Shown: piece by piece, positions 1 to 9,316 of the stretch
Position numbering within the stretch: position 1 is the stretch's first letter
Layout of the letters: each line of letters begins with the position of its first letter
Origin: Prevotella brunnea
Lineage (GTDB): Bacteria > Bacteroidota > Bacteroidia > Bacteroidales > Bacteroidaceae
Direction of reading: 5' to 3'
DNA length: 57,690 nucleotides
Assembly (NCBI RefSeq): GCF_008016795.1
Contig: NZ_SDIK01000005.1
Location: forward strand, 1-57,690
Notes under the pieces: model-generated
The model's input: the letters and a program-made list of their open reading frames with translations, nothing else
The model's database searches: none
Told to the model about the DNA's origin: nothing
Program-made: the position numbers and the translations under genes

Positions 1-36
1 AAAAAGGGCTGATACCTCGTGAGAAGTGTCAGCCCT
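1..36 (-). terminator. Rho-independent terminator downstream of recQ
   Basis: An 11-bp stem (arms 5-15 and 26-36, one G-T pair) with a 10-nt loop is followed, on the reverse strand, by a run of five T residues that reaches the window edge. It lies about 180 bp past the recQ stop and is oriented to end the recJ-recQ transcript. The T run may continue outside the window. Confidence 0.7.
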
Positions 37-216
37 AATTCATAAAAAATGTGGGATGTTTAGCGGACAGTAATAATAAAATATGCCAAATCTCATGGTT
101 GTATGCTTACAAAGAAAAGGTAACTTGCACACTTTTTAGAAATAGTAGCATGCCCGGATAGAGCGGAAGCCTCGAACCTCATTTGTCGAAAAATAGGAAA
201 AATGATGTTTTGAAGG

Positions 217-2148
217 TTAATTGTTCATATTGAGTTGTATGAAACTTCCATCCATAGAGATTTCTTCTTCATCCAATAAGTTCCTAAGTGTGTCTTTTAA
301 ATAATCGGCATCAGTGTCTGCGGTTCTTATTGATTTCAGTTCAGTAATCAAATGTTTCTTTCCATCAGACAATAGGGTTAGGATTTGTTCTTTGGGGCTT
401 ATCCGCATGTCAGGATGTTTTTCGGTCTGATGTTCGAGACAAACATCGCATTGACAACAATCTTCTGATTTTATTTCCCCAAAATACTTCAGCAACTGTC
501 GGCTTCTGCACACTTTTCCATTTTGCGCATAGCTGATTATAGCCATGATACGAGCGACAAATCGTTCCTTACTGTCTTCGTAAACATTCTTATTGAGGAT
601 GATATCTTTCCCATCTTCTCTGTCTTTTGTGTATCGTATCAGTGGAATGTCCTTTCTTGGAATGAAATCAATGATTCTTTTTTTTGCCAAATTCTGTAAT
701 GTCAGATACGTTTGGTTGTGATCTAAACCGGCTTCTTCCGCCACATGTCCCTCGTCAATGAAGGAATAGTCCGTGAACAGACCTCCATAATTTCTGAGTA
801 AGGAAATGATAATCTTATTCTCATAACCTGAAAGCGAGTTGAGTTTGTAAAGATCCTCTCGTCCTAACAAGAAATGCACTCTGGCTTTGGTGTCAGGGTC
901 AGGATCGTATTCTATGTATCCCGCTCTTCTGAGAAGATGTAGCGCGGAGTTGACGCGTATGGGGAAATGCTTGAATGCAACGCAGAATTTATCTATCGGG
1001 AATTCAAATGTCATGTTGTGTCCGCTGCCCACTCCTATCTGATAAAAATAGGCCAAATGTTCATATACCTGTCGTATATATTCCTTGGGTGGGAATGTGT
1101 CGTCTATTCTTTTTCTCAATATGTTTTCATCGTGAGCCGGCGTATAGAGCAGTATGGCGTATGATTTGTTTCCGTCCCTTCCCGCACGCCCTGCTTCTTG
1201 AAAATATTCTTCAATTGAATTTGGGAAATCAACATGAATGACAAGGCGGACATCGGGCTTGTCTATACCCATTCCGAAAGCATTGGTCGCCACCATCACC
1301 CTCACTTCGCTTTTTTGCCATTTGGTTTGCCGTTTGTCTTTTATCGTAGGTTCCAAGCCGGCATGATACCATGTTGCAGATATGTTGTTATTCAGAAGCA
1401 GAGTTGCTAATTCTTTTGTACGCTTTCGGCTTCTGCAATAAATGATGGCTGTGCCTTTTACCGATTGCAGTATGTGAAGCATCTCATTGAGCTTATCTTC
1501 GGTTTTTCGCAGAACGTAAGCAAGGTTCTTACGTTCGAAACTCATTTTGAAAACATTCTCTTCCCTAAATTCCAACTGTTGCTGGATGTCTTTTATAACC
1601 GCCGGAGTAGCGGTCGCGGTTAGGGCAAGTATGGGTGAGTTCGGAACAAGTCTTCTTATTTTCGCTATGTTGAGATAAGCCGGGCGAAAGTCATAGCCCC
1701 ATTGACTGATGCAGTGGGCTTCATCCACTGTTATGAAACTTATCTTGATGTGCTTGAGCTTTGCCTGGAAAAGATCTGATGACAATCGTTCCGGAGAGAT
1801 ATATAAAAGTTTGATGCTTCCGAAAATACAGTTTTCGAGTGTGGTAACAATTTCATTGCGCGACATTCCGGAATGGATGGTGGCTGAGAGAACACCCTGT
1901 TTTTTGAGATGATCTACTTGATCCTTCATTAGCGAAATGAGTGGTGTTATGACGATGCAAACCCCTTTCTTCGCCAATGCTGGTATTTGGAACGTTAGCG
2001 ATTTGCCGCCACCGGTGGGCATGAGACCAAGCGTATCTTTTCCCAGACCGATGCTTTCAATAACTTCTTTCTGAATGCCCCGGAAGTCAGGATATCCCCA
2101 GTATTTGTGGAGGATATCCTTATAAGTCAATTTCTCTTGTTTACTCAC
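217..2148 (-). CDS. recQ: ATP-dependent DNA helicase of the RecQ family
   Basis: A superfamily 2, 3'-5' DNA helicase for recombination and replication-fork repair in the cytoplasm. Visible motifs are Walker A with TGGGKS ending at residue 50, the DEAH box at 142-145 followed by the RecQ-typical CISQWGYDFRPAY, and motif VI EYFQEAGRAGRDG near 325. A four-cysteine zinc-binding segment (CRSRQLLKYFGE then CCQCDVC) sits near 570-590. A winged-helix RQC region is expected between motif VI and the zinc segment, but the C-terminus carries no recognisable HRDC domain. At 643 residues it fits the shorter RecQ paralogue common in Bacteroidetes. It begins 10 bp after the recJ stop, so the two repair genes are probably cotranscribed. 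Confidence 0.95.
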   Translation of the reverse strand: MSKQEKLTYKDILHKYWGYPDFRGIQKEVIESIGLGKDTLGLMPTGGGKSLTFQIPALAKKGVCIVITPLISLMKDQVDHLKKQGVLSATIHSGMSRNEIVTTLENCIFGSIKLLYISPERLSSDLFQAKLKHIKISFITVDEAHCISQWGYDFRPAYLNIAKIRRLVPNSPILALTATATPAVIKDIQQQLEFREENVFKMSFERKNLAYVLRKTEDKLNEMLHILQSVKGTAIIYCRSRKRTKELATLLLNNNISATWYHAGLEPTIKDKRQTKWQKSEVRVMVATNAFGMGIDKPDVRLVIHVDFPNSIEEYFQEAGRAGRDGNKSYAILLYTPAHDENILRKRIDDTFPPKEYIRQVYEHLAYFYQIGVGSGHNMTFEFPIDKFCVAFKHFPIRVNSALHLLRRAGYIEYDPDPDTKARVHFLLGREDLYKLNSLSGYENKIIISLLRNYGGLFTDYSFIDEGHVAEEAGLDHNQTYLTLQNLAKKRIIDFIPRKDIPLIRYTKDREDGKDIILNKNVYEDSKERFVARIMAIISYAQNGKVCRSRQLLKYFGEIKSEDCCQCDVCLEHQTEKHPDMRISPKEQILTLLSDGKKHLITELKSIRTADTDADYLKDTLRNLLDEEEISMDGSFIQLNMNN

Positions 2149-2158
2149 TGATTTCGGC

Positions 2159-3883
2159 TCAATCTTCTTCAGACGGTCTGATGCCTTCTATTTGCAGCTG
2201 TACCGCTCCCCGCTTGAAAATATTGTCTTCTATCGTATAAGCAATGTCGAAAGAACGTTTTGATTTTATGTAGCGCGCCGACTCACTCTGTCCGAACGCA
2301 ATGCCGTTCATGACATTGTTTGATTTGGAATCGACAAGCTCCAATTTGATGTGTTCCTGTTCGCGACCCACAACCTTACTCGTTCCGAAATCAAACACGT
2401 TTTTTGTGCAGAAGAGTGGCTTGGGATTTCCGGGACCAAAGGGTGCGAAACGCTTCAAGTCATTATGAAGTTTCTTCGTGATGTCTTTGAAGTCGATTAT
2501 TGCATCGATATCAAGAGTTGGTTCTGTTTGTTCGGGGAGAATATGCTCATCTACATATTTCTGTAGTCTGTCCCTGAAAGCCTTTACATCTTCCCAATTG
2601 AGTGTCAGTCCGGCGGCGTAGGTATGTCCGCCAAAATTGATTAATAAATCGCTGCAACTTTTTATGGCTGAATAAATATCAAATCCTGCTACACTGCGCG
2701 CCGAACCGGTTGCCAATACACCATCTTTTGTGAGTACGATAGTCGGGCGACAATATATTTCCGTTAGCCGGGAAGCAACAATACCTATCACACCTTTTTT
2801 CCAATTCTCATCGTACAGTACGATACTGTTTTGATGTTTTTGACTTTCCAGACGTTCCACGATTTGGTTTGCCTCATCAGTCATTTGGCGATCAACATCT
2901 TTTCGCTTTTCGTTGTATTCATTGATGTGTTTTGCTTCCAATAACGCACTGGGCAAGTCGCGTTCCACCAACAAATTCACACTTTCACATCCGTTTTCCA
3001 TTCTTCCGCTTGCGTTAATTCGTGGACCTATCTTGAAAATGATGTCGCTCATGGAAAGTTCCCTTCCGCTCAGACCGCAAATGTCAATAATCGCTTTCAG
3101 ACCGATACTCGGATTTTGGTTGAGTTGCTTCAATCCGTGAAAAGCCAAAATGCGGTTTTCTTCTACTACCGGTACCAAATCAGCTGCTATGCTAACCGCG
3201 CAAAAATCGAGTAAGGGGATGAGCCGTGAAAAAGGAATGTTGTTATTTTTAGCGAAAGCCTGCATGAATTTAAAACCAACTCCACACCCACACAATTCCT
3301 TAAATGGGTATGTGTCATCGGGACGTTTGGGATTTAAGATAGCGGTAGCAGGAGGTAGATCATCATCCGGCACATGATGGTCGCAAATAATGAAATCTAT
3401 TCCCAATCCTTTGGCATACATAATCTCCTTGTTTGCCTTAATGCCACAATCAAGTATGATTATCAATCTTACATTTGTATCTTTGGCATAGTCTATTCCC
3501 TTTTTGCTTACGCCATATCCTTCTTCGTAACGGTCAGGGATATAGTAGTCTATATTTGAATAGAATTGTCTTAAAAATTTATACACCAATGCTACAGCCG
3601 TACAGCCGTCCACATCATAGTCGCCGTAAATCATGATACGTTCTTTCCTTCCCATGGCATCGTTCAGACGATCAACGGCTATATCCATGTCCTTCATAAG
3701 GAATGGATTGATAAGGTCGGATAATTGAGGACGAAAAAACCTCTTTGCCGCACTCTCGGTATTGATACCACGCTTGATTAACAGGGATGCCAATGTAGGA
3801 CTCATGCTGAGTTTTTCTCCCAATTCTTTAGCTGCGTTTGTCTGTTCAGATGTAGATGGTGTGTAGTTCCATTTGAAATGCAT
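2159..3883 (-). CDS. recJ: Single-stranded-DNA-specific exonuclease RecJ
   Basis: A 5'-3' single-strand exonuclease of the DHH phosphoesterase superfamily, used in recombinational and mismatch repair. Metal-binding motifs are visible: DYDVDG at 88-93, an LDCG motif near 145, the DHH signature at 168-170, and GPRINASGRMENG in the central region. A DHHA1-type glycine motif (NFGGHTYAAG) follows near 420, and the C-terminal third is the OB-like RecJ domain. The length of 574 residues is normal for the family. It heads a two-gene unit with recQ, which starts 10 bp downstream. A bidirectional hairpin separates its 5' end from the next gene upstream on the same strand. Confidence 0.95.
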   Translation of the reverse strand: MHFKWNYTPSTSEQTNAAKELGEKLSMSPTLASLLIKRGINTESAAKRFFRPQLSDLINPFLMKDMDIAVDRLNDAMGRKERIMIYGDYDVDGCTAVALVYKFLRQFYSNIDYYIPDRYEEGYGVSKKGIDYAKDTNVRLIIILDCGIKANKEIMYAKGLGIDFIICDHHVPDDDLPPATAILNPKRPDDTYPFKELCGCGVGFKFMQAFAKNNNIPFSRLIPLLDFCAVSIAADLVPVVEENRILAFHGLKQLNQNPSIGLKAIIDICGLSGRELSMSDIIFKIGPRINASGRMENGCESVNLLVERDLPSALLEAKHINEYNEKRKDVDRQMTDEANQIVERLESQKHQNSIVLYDENWKKGVIGIVASRLTEIYCRPTIVLTKDGVLATGSARSVAGFDIYSAIKSCSDLLINFGGHTYAAGLTLNWEDVKAFRDRLQKYVDEHILPEQTEPTLDIDAIIDFKDITKKLHNDLKRFAPFGPGNPKPLFCTKNVFDFGTSKVVGREQEHIKLELVDSKSNNVMNGIAFGQSESARYIKSKRSFDIAYTIEDNIFKRGAVQLQIEGIRPSEED

Positions 3884-3915
3884 TTTAATTGTTTTTTAAT
3901 ATGCGGTAAAGGTAC

Positions 3916-3954
3916 AAAAAAAAAGCGTAAGTCTGTGTAGATTTACGCTTTTTT
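3916..3954 (-). terminator. Rho-independent terminator downstream of the C1B peptidase gene
   Basis: An 8-bp stem (arms 3923-3930 and 3943-3950, AAGCGTAA/TTACGCTT) is extended by flanking A and T runs on both sides. In the reverse-strand direction it ends in a T run of nine, so it should terminate the peptidase transcript before recJ. The symmetric A/T flanks would let it work in both directions. Confidence 0.8.
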
Positions 3955-4017
3955 AATTTCTGCTTGATAATCCTCTTTTAAGTTAGGGTTATCAGAGAAG
4001 AATGAGTTTTTATGCTG

Positions 4018-5223
4018 TTAAAGCCCCATCTTCTTGCGGAGATTTTCGGGGATGGCATTCTTATTCACCATGAAGTCCATCGTGTTCGCAGCGATGAAAT
4101 TCTTGGTCATGTACCATACGCCTTTGTATTCGCCTGTTTCGCCCCATGAATTCTTAACCATATAGTATTCTTTACCATTCTGGTCTTTCGCGATACCGAA
4201 AATCAACATACCATGGTCATCAGTAAGTTCCCAGTTGTCGAAACGCTCTTGACGCATTTCTTGCGTTGGGGTAACTTCTGGTACGTTCATGCCAAGCTCA
4301 TCAATGATGTTGCGCTTCTTGGCTGCTGAAAGTCCCAACCATCTTGCCATATCGCTGCCTTTCATGGTTTCTACCTTCTTGCCATCAACCATATAAGCCA
4401 ATCCATTGCGTGTGAAGCCCGGTTCGCTAACATCACCACCCCAAGCAATGCAATAGCCATTCATTACGGCATTGTCTATGATTTGCATCATTTCGTCCAT
4501 TGGAACGTTATGAGACTGCGGATTGCGCCAGTTGTCCTGTACTTCTACTGCAAATGTAGAATAGAATGGGTGGTGTGTGTAAGATGTAACTGTTACATAG
4601 TCATCCCAATTCAGTCCAAGACTTGCAGCAAATGACATGGGAGTGTATTCCTTTCCTTCATATATGAACTTCTCCGGACATTTACCCAGATAAGAATCGA
4701 GGATAGCTTGAAGTCCCGGTTTCCACTGACCGGAGATCTTGCTTGCCTTGTTGGTAGCAACAGCGTTTACGTAAGGCTCCATTACCGAGAAGAATTCGTT
4801 AAAGTTGTAGAGGGAGTCGCCCGTAAGTGAGCCGGGGAAAGGCATGATGCCCTCGGGACAGATACCATAATTCTTCATGCAGTATAGTGGGTCATAGCAA
4901 GACCCCCCTTGTGCAAATTGGGCATCGCCGTGCATGCGTACAACGGTTATGGCACGATCCATGTAAGTCTTGTTGGCTACGAAACTTTCGCAAAGGTCGT
5001 ATGTCTTACCGGTTTTCTTCAGAATTTCTGCTTCAAAATAAGATAAAGTTGAATAATCCCAGCATGTACCTGAACGATTTTGGTCTTTAATACTGGTGAT
5101 TGGATTTTCTTTGATTACAGTGAAAACCGGTTTGTTGTTGTTTTTCTTTGCATCCTTTTTGGGTGCCGCGTTCACGCTTGTCGCAAAAATCGCGAGCAAT
5201 GCGAATACAAAAATTTTTCTCAT
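4018..5223 (-). CDS. Exported C1B-family (PepC/bleomycin-hydrolase-like) cysteine peptidase
   Basis: A papain-fold cysteine peptidase of the aminopeptidase C type, probably acting in the periplasm. Residues 1-19 form a signal peptide ending in VNA. The catalytic machinery is visible: the oxyanion Gln in KDQNRSGTCW (Gln48), the nucleophile Cys54, the His of DDHGMLIFG near 335, and the Asn of VKNSWGE near 360. The usual CWAFS after the nucleophile reads CWDYS here. It stands alone between terminator-like sequence and pepP. Together with the downstream Xaa-Pro aminopeptidase and the patatin it fits a peptide-degrading, asaccharolytic lifestyle (inference). The start codon is followed directly by the signal peptide, so it looks secure. 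Confidence 0.9.
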   Translation of the reverse strand: MRKIFVFALLAIFATSVNAAPKKDAKKNNNKPVFTVIKENPITSIKDQNRSGTCWDYSTLSYFEAEILKKTGKTYDLCESFVANKTYMDRAITVVRMHGDAQFAQGGSCYDPLYCMKNYGICPEGIMPFPGSLTGDSLYNFNEFFSVMEPYVNAVATNKASKISGQWKPGLQAILDSYLGKCPEKFIYEGKEYTPMSFAASLGLNWDDYVTVTSYTHHPFYSTFAVEVQDNWRNPQSHNVPMDEMMQIIDNAVMNGYCIAWGGDVSEPGFTRNGLAYMVDGKKVETMKGSDMARWLGLSAAKKRNIIDELGMNVPEVTPTQEMRQERFDNWELTDDHGMLIFGIAKDQNGKEYYMVKNSWGETGEYKGVWYMTKNFIAANTMDFMVNKNAIPENLRKKMGL

Positions 5224-5341
5224 AATTCTTAAATTTACCGGAATGTCAATTTTAGGAATAGCTTATCCGGTTGGTTAAAAATGTTGTTTAATTGATTATT
5301 ATTGATTTGTTGTTTAATTCCGTTTATGTTTCTATCGGAAA

Positions 5342-6739
5342 TCAAGCGTTCATGAATGCCTCAATGTCCTTTGGATGATAAGGAATGAGTTCTTTTCCGA
5401 TAAACCGGCAACCATCTTTTGTGATGAGTAAGTCGTCCTCTATGCGGATGCCACCGAAGTCTTTGTATGTTTCGAGTTTATCGAAGTTAAGGAATTCCGC
5501 ACAATGTTTCTTTTCTCGCCATTCGTCTATCAATGCGGGGATGAAGTAAATACCGGGTTCATCAGTTACCACAAAACCTTCTTGCAACCTACGTCCCATT
5601 CGAAGTGCGTTAGTTCCGAATTGTTCCAAGTTGGGGCGCGTCTCTTCATCAAAGCCCACGTAAATCTGCCCGAGTGCTTCCATATCGTGTACGTCCATGC
5701 CCATCATGTGTCCAAGTCCATGTGGCAAGAACATAGCGTGTGCGCCTGCTGTCACGGCAGCATCAGTGTTTCCCTTGGCAAGTCCGAGTTCTTTCATGCG
5801 ATCAAAAATGATGCGACATACGGCAAAGTGTACATCAGCGTACTTCATGCCGGGTTTTGCCAATTGTAATGCAGCATCGTGGCATTCCACAACCACATTA
5901 TAAATATCTAATTGTCTTTGCGTAAACTTTCCATTAACAGGGAAAGTTCGTGTATTATCTGAACAATAATGGTTCAGAGTTTCACCTCCACAATCGCAAA
6001 GTACCAATCTTCCGGCTTGTAACTCTGCCATGGAAGGATTACCGTGCATGATTTCTCCGTGTTGGGAGAAGATGGTTGGGAATGAAACCATTGCGCCATA
6101 AGAATTGGCGACTCCATCCACATTGCCGGCTACAAACTTCTCGGTTAGTCCCGGTTTTGTTAGGCGCATTGCCGTAGTGTGCATCTTGTAGCCGATAACG
6201 GCTGCACGTTCCAATTCTTCTATCTCTTCAGCCGTTTTCGTCGAACGCATCTTTACAATTGCGTGAATCAGCTCCAAACTTGCGGCTTCTTTTTGTTTAT
6301 TGGGATGGATTCCGAGCAAATCGGATATTTGTATCTTGATGTCTGAGCGATAGGGCGGAAGGAAATGAATTTTCCGTTGCGCTTTCTGTGCTTTATCGCA
6401 AATGCTTTTAAGTTCTGCCATAGGAGCGGAATTAGCAACCCCTACTTGCTCACCGAGTTCCCTTACGGTATCTACACCTCCAAACCACACGATGTCTTCA
6501 ATGTCGATATCATCGCCGATGAGCATTTCCTTATTCTCATCAATGTCTATTACACCTACAAGCCCATCTCTTTGTTGTCCAAAATAATACAAGAAAGAGG
6601 AGTCCTGACGGAAAGGAGAGTAATTATTGGCAGGTGAATTAACTGCCGATTCGTTGTTCCCGAATAAAATAATCACGCCGCTTTTTACGAGCTTTTTCAG
6701 CTCGGCGCGACGGTTGATGTACGTTTTTTTGCTAAACAT
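5342..6739 (-). CDS. pepP: Xaa-Pro aminopeptidase (aminopeptidase P, M24B)
   Basis: A dinuclear metallopeptidase that removes N-terminal residues preceding proline. The aminopeptidase P N-terminal domain covers about the first 170 residues. The pita-bread catalytic domain shows all five metal ligands: Asp in CDCGGE, Asp in SDNTRTF, His in HGLGHMMGMDVHD, Glu in TDEPGIYF and Glu in GIRIEDDLL. The length of 465 residues is typical. There is no signal peptide, so it is probably cytoplasmic. It is divergent from the patatin gene across 86 bp containing a TATCTTTG -7 box on its own strand at 6766-6773. Confidence 0.94.
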   Translation of the reverse strand: MFSKKTYINRRAELKKLVKSGVIILFGNNESAVNSPANNYSPFRQDSSFLYYFGQQRDGLVGVIDIDENKEMLIGDDIDIEDIVWFGGVDTVRELGEQVGVANSAPMAELKSICDKAQKAQRKIHFLPPYRSDIKIQISDLLGIHPNKQKEAASLELIHAIVKMRSTKTAEEIEELERAAVIGYKMHTTAMRLTKPGLTEKFVAGNVDGVANSYGAMVSFPTIFSQHGEIMHGNPSMAELQAGRLVLCDCGGETLNHYCSDNTRTFPVNGKFTQRQLDIYNVVVECHDAALQLAKPGMKYADVHFAVCRIIFDRMKELGLAKGNTDAAVTAGAHAMFLPHGLGHMMGMDVHDMEALGQIYVGFDEETRPNLEQFGTNALRMGRRLQEGFVVTDEPGIYFIPALIDEWREKKHCAEFLNFDKLETYKDFGGIRIEDDLLITKDGCRFIGKELIPYHPKDIEAFMNA

Positions 6740-6765
6740 ATAGGTTTTGGTTGATTGTTTAGTTG

Positions 6766-6803
6766 CAAAGATAATGAAATTTCCATCAAAATCATTAACT
6801 TTG
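6766..6803. promoter_or_regulatory. Divergent Bacteroidetes -7 boxes between pepP and the patatin gene
   Basis: A reverse-strand TATCTTTG (6766-6773) faces pepP and a forward-strand TAACTTTG (6796-6803) faces the patatin gene. Both match the Bacteroidetes TAnnTTTG -7 element and lie 22-27 nt before their start codons. No well-spaced -33 TTTG accompanies either box, so these calls rest on the -7 motif and its position. Confidence 0.5.
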
Positions 6804-6825
6804 CATTGTATTTTACAAGATTTTT

Positions 6826-7683
6826 ATGGAAATAAATCAAAATACGGGTTTAGTCTTAGAGGGAGGCGGTATGCGCGGCGTATTTACTGCCGGCGTATTG
6901 GATGCTTTTATGAAATATGGATTGTATTTTGATTATGTTGTAGCAGTCTCTGCCGGAGCATGCAACGGTTTATCATACATCAGCAAGCAGCCTCGACGTG
7001 CACGTGTTTCTAACATTGAGATGTTGTCAAAATACAACTATATCGGTCTGCGGCATCTTGTAACACAAGGTTGTATTTTTGATCCCGACCTACTGTACCA
7101 TCGGTTTCCTTTTGAATTGGTACCTTTTGATTACGATACCTTTTTCAAAAGAGTAAATAATGGTTGTGTTTTCGAAATGGTAACAACCAATTGCAATACC
7201 GGTAGGAGTGAATATTTGCAGGAATGCAGCGGAGATCGTCACAGGCTGAATGAACTGGCTCAAGCTTCCAGCAGTCTTCCGTACGTTAGCAAGATCGTGA
7301 TGATAAATGGTGTTCCCATGTTGGATGGTGGTATTGTTGATTCCATTCCGTTGCAGCGTTCCATAGTTACCGGTCATCGTACCAATGTCGTAATTTGCAC
7401 TCGGAACAAAGGTTGGCGCGATAATGGAAAAGACCTCAAACAGCCAAAGTTTATCTATAAGAATTATCCTCGCTTGCGAGTTGTTTTAAGCCATCGCTTG
7501 AAAACATACAATCGTCAGTTGGATATGATTGATGAGTATGAATCCAGAGGAGAAATATCAGTCATTCGTCCCGAGAAGCCCATTGTTGTAGGGCGAATGG
7601 AAAAAGACATAAGAAAGTTGGATGACCTATATACCGAAGGATTCCAATTAGGTGAGCGATTTATTATGGATAATGAAATTTAA
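6826..7683 (+). CDS. Patatin-like phospholipase / YjjU-type acyl hydrolase
   Basis: A cytoplasmic or membrane-associated lipid acyl hydrolase using a Ser-Asp dyad. The oxyanion-hole motif EGGGMRG is at 12-18. The nucleophile elbow reads AVSAG with Ser42, where the family consensus is GxSxG, so the first glycine is replaced by alanine. The catalytic Asp is in the DGG of MLDGGIVDSIPL near 166. The 285-residue length and the internal segment starting PRLRVVLSHRLKTYN match the YjjU subgroup. No signal peptide is visible. It is convergent with trmD across a long imperfect inverted repeat. The substrate cannot be read from sequence. Confidence 0.88.
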   Translation: MEINQNTGLVLEGGGMRGVFTAGVLDAFMKYGLYFDYVVAVSAGACNGLSYISKQPRRARVSNIEMLSKYNYIGLRHLVTQGCIFDPDLLYHRFPFELVPFDYDTFFKRVNNGCVFEMVTTNCNTGRSEYLQECSGDRHRLNELAQASSSLPYVSKIVMINGVPMLDGGIVDSIPLQRSIVTGHRTNVVICTRNKGWRDNGKDLKQPKFIYKNYPRLRVVLSHRLKTYNRQLDMIDEYESRGEISVIRPEKPIVVGRMEKDIRKLDDLYTEGFQLGERFIMDNEI

Positions 7684-7713
7684 CCTTGAAATCAATGGTT
7701 AGGCTTCATTATT

Positions 7714-7779
7714 ACAACACTTCGTTAATTCTCATGTAAGCGTTTGAAGATGAGATAGAGTTAATTAACAGAGTGTTGT
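7714..7779. repeat. Long imperfect inverted repeat between convergent genes
   Basis: Arms ACAACACT (7714-7721) and AGTGTTGT (7772-7779) pair perfectly. They continue through a 2-nt mismatch into GTTAATT (7724-7730) and AATTAAC (7763-7769), and CTCAT/ATGAG (7731-7735, 7750-7754) could extend the helix after a bulge. It sits in the 112-bp gap between the 3' ends of the patatin gene and trmD. No T run follows either arm, so a classical intrinsic terminator is uncertain; it may act as a transcript-end or processing hairpin. Confidence 0.6.
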
Positions 7780-7795
7780 CAGATATTAGAAAATC

Positions 7796-8470
7796 TCATT
7801 TTAACAAGTCGGGGCGCAATTTGCGCGTGCGTTCCATGGCTTGGTCAAGTTCCCATTGTCTTATTTTGGCTTCGTTGCCACTCAACAGAATTTCAGGTAC
7901 ATCCCAACCTTTATAGCTGCGAGGGCGTGTATAGATGGGAGCTGACAATAGATCGTCTTGAAAACAATCCGATAAGGCACTTTGTTCATCTCCTATCACG
8001 CCCGGTACTATTCTTACGACAGCATCGGCTATAATCGCCGCGGGCAACTCGCCTCCAGTAAGCACATAATCGCCCACGGAGATTTCTCTTGTTATCAAGT
8101 GGTCCCTAACCCTTTGGTCTATGCCTTTGTAATGTCCTGCCAATATTATGATGTTGCCACCAAGCGAAAGTTCGTTGGCTATTTTTTGTGTGAAAGACTC
8201 GCCATCGGGTGATGTAAAAATGACTTCATCGTAGCTCCTTTCTTCTTTCAGAGCACTGATGCAGCGATCTATTGGCTCTATCTGCATAACCATGCCTGCT
8301 TGCCCCCCAAAGGGATAATCATCAACGCGTCGCCACTTGTCAAGGGTGTAGTCGCGGAGATTGTGCAATCTGATTTCTGCCAATCCTTTTTTTTCGGCTC
8401 TTGCCAAAATGCTTTCATGAACAAAACCTTCCAGCATCTCCGGCAATACGGTAATGATGTCTATTCTCAT
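7796..8470 (-). CDS. trmD: tRNA (guanine-N1)-methyltransferase TrmD
   Basis: Methylates G37 of tRNAs with SAM to prevent +1 frameshifting; a cytoplasmic SPOUT enzyme. The N-terminal [12 protein letters not shown] and the trefoil-knot segment [12 protein letters not shown] are diagnostic, as are [15 protein letters not shown] and [20 protein letters not shown] chose the ATG giving MRIDIIT (224 residues), as in the family. A longer reading starts at a TTG seven codons upstream and runs into a promoter-like box. A TAACTTTG box (8480-8487, reverse) lies only 9 nt before the chosen ATG, implying a very short leader. The gene is divergent from the DUF5020 gene. Confidence 0.94.
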   Translation of the reverse strand: MRIDIITVLPEMLEGFVHESILARAEKKGLAEIRLHNLRDYTLDKWRRVDDYPFGGQAGMVMQIEPIDRCISALKEERSYDEVIFTSPDGESFTQKIANELSLGGNIIILAGHYKGIDQRVRDHLITREISVGDYVLTGGELPAAIIADAVVRIVPGVIGDEQSALSDCFQDDLLSAPIYTRPRSYKGWDVPEILLSGNEAKIRQWELDQAMERTRKLRPDLLK

Positions 8471-8479
8471 ATTTATCGA

Positions 8480-8537
8480 CAAAGTTACCAATTATTTTAC
8501 AATATTATTTACTCCTTGGGATTTTTTTGTAACTTTG
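8480..8537. promoter_or_regulatory. Divergent -7 boxes between trmD and the DUF5020 gene
   Basis: The motif TAACTTTG occurs on the reverse strand at 8480-8487, facing trmD, and on the forward strand at 8530-8537, 32 nt before the DUF5020 start. Both match TAnnTTTG. A good -33 TTTG is not evident for either. The trmD box is unusually close to its start codon. Confidence 0.45.
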
Positions 8538-8569
8538 CCACCGTTTTTCAATATAATTCTTAAAAACTC

Positions 8570-9316
8570 ATGAGAAAAATCTTTTCCCTCGCCATCTTTA
8601 TGGCTGCTTTTGTAAATGTGCAAGCTCAAGACATACAGTTGCATTATGATTTGGGGCACAATTTGTACGACAACTTGGACAATCGCCCATCAGTAACCAC
8701 TACTTTGGAAATGTTCAAGCCCGACAAGTGGGGTTCAACCTATCTTTTCACAGATATAGACTATAAGAATGATGGCGCGACAGGAGTCTATTGGGAAATT
8801 TCCCGCGAATTCCATCTTACCAAAGACAAAAGATGGGCTGCTCATGTTGAATATAACGGGGGTGCGGCGACAGGAGAACTGCTTGATGGATATTATGGAA
8901 ATCGCTTCCAACATGCATTTCTTGCGGGTGGAGCGTGGAATTGGGCTTCTCACGACTTTTCAAAAACGTTCAGTGTGCAGCTGATGTATAAATACTATTT
9001 TAAGAACGGACACACCGGAACACATCCATTCAACGGATTCCAATTGACTGAAGTTTGGGGACTTACTTTTGCGAAAGGCAGATGTTCATTCAGTGGCTTT
9101 TGCGATGTGTGGTATGATCCTAACGTAAACGGAAAACTCATTTTGCTTTCGGAGCCACAGTTTTGGTTTAACATGAATACATTAAAAGGATGGGACAAAA
9201 TAAATCTTTCGCTTGGTTCTGAAGTTGAGATTAGCAATAACTTCGTGTGGGATAATAAGGGGCGGAACAATAGATTTTATGCCATTCCCACCATTGCCGC
9301 CAAATGGACATTTTAA
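8570..9316 (+). CDS. DUF5020 family outer-membrane protein
   Basis: A predicted small outer-membrane beta-barrel with a signal peptide at 1-19 (ending VQAQ). Alternating aromatic and polar beta-strand segments run to a C-terminal aromatic end, AAKWTF, as expected for barrel insertion. The motif YLFTDIDY with later FCDVWYD and FQLTEVWG resembles the DUF5020 family, which is distantly similar to Tsx-type nucleoside channels (family knowledge; transport function here is inference). The length of 248 residues is normal. It is a single-gene unit with its own -7 box, followed by a 470-bp non-coding stretch containing a 22-bp repeat array. Confidence 0.82.
   Translation: MRKIFSLAIFMAAFVNVQAQDIQLHYDLGHNLYDNLDNRPSVTTTLEMFKPDKWGSTYLFTDIDYKNDGATGVYWEISREFHLTKDKRWAAHVEYNGGAATGELLDGYYGNRFQHAFLAGGAWNWASHDFSKTFSVQLMYKYYFKNGHTGTHPFNGFQLTEVWGLTFAKGRCSFSGFCDVWYDPNVNGKLILLSEPQFWFNMNTLKGWDKINLSLGSEVEISNNFVWDNKGRNNRFYAIPTIAAKWTF

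Noticed and set aside
151..195. Possible tRNA fragment left of recQ
   Set aside because: Some GC-rich tRNA-like words are present, but no cloverleaf could be folded.
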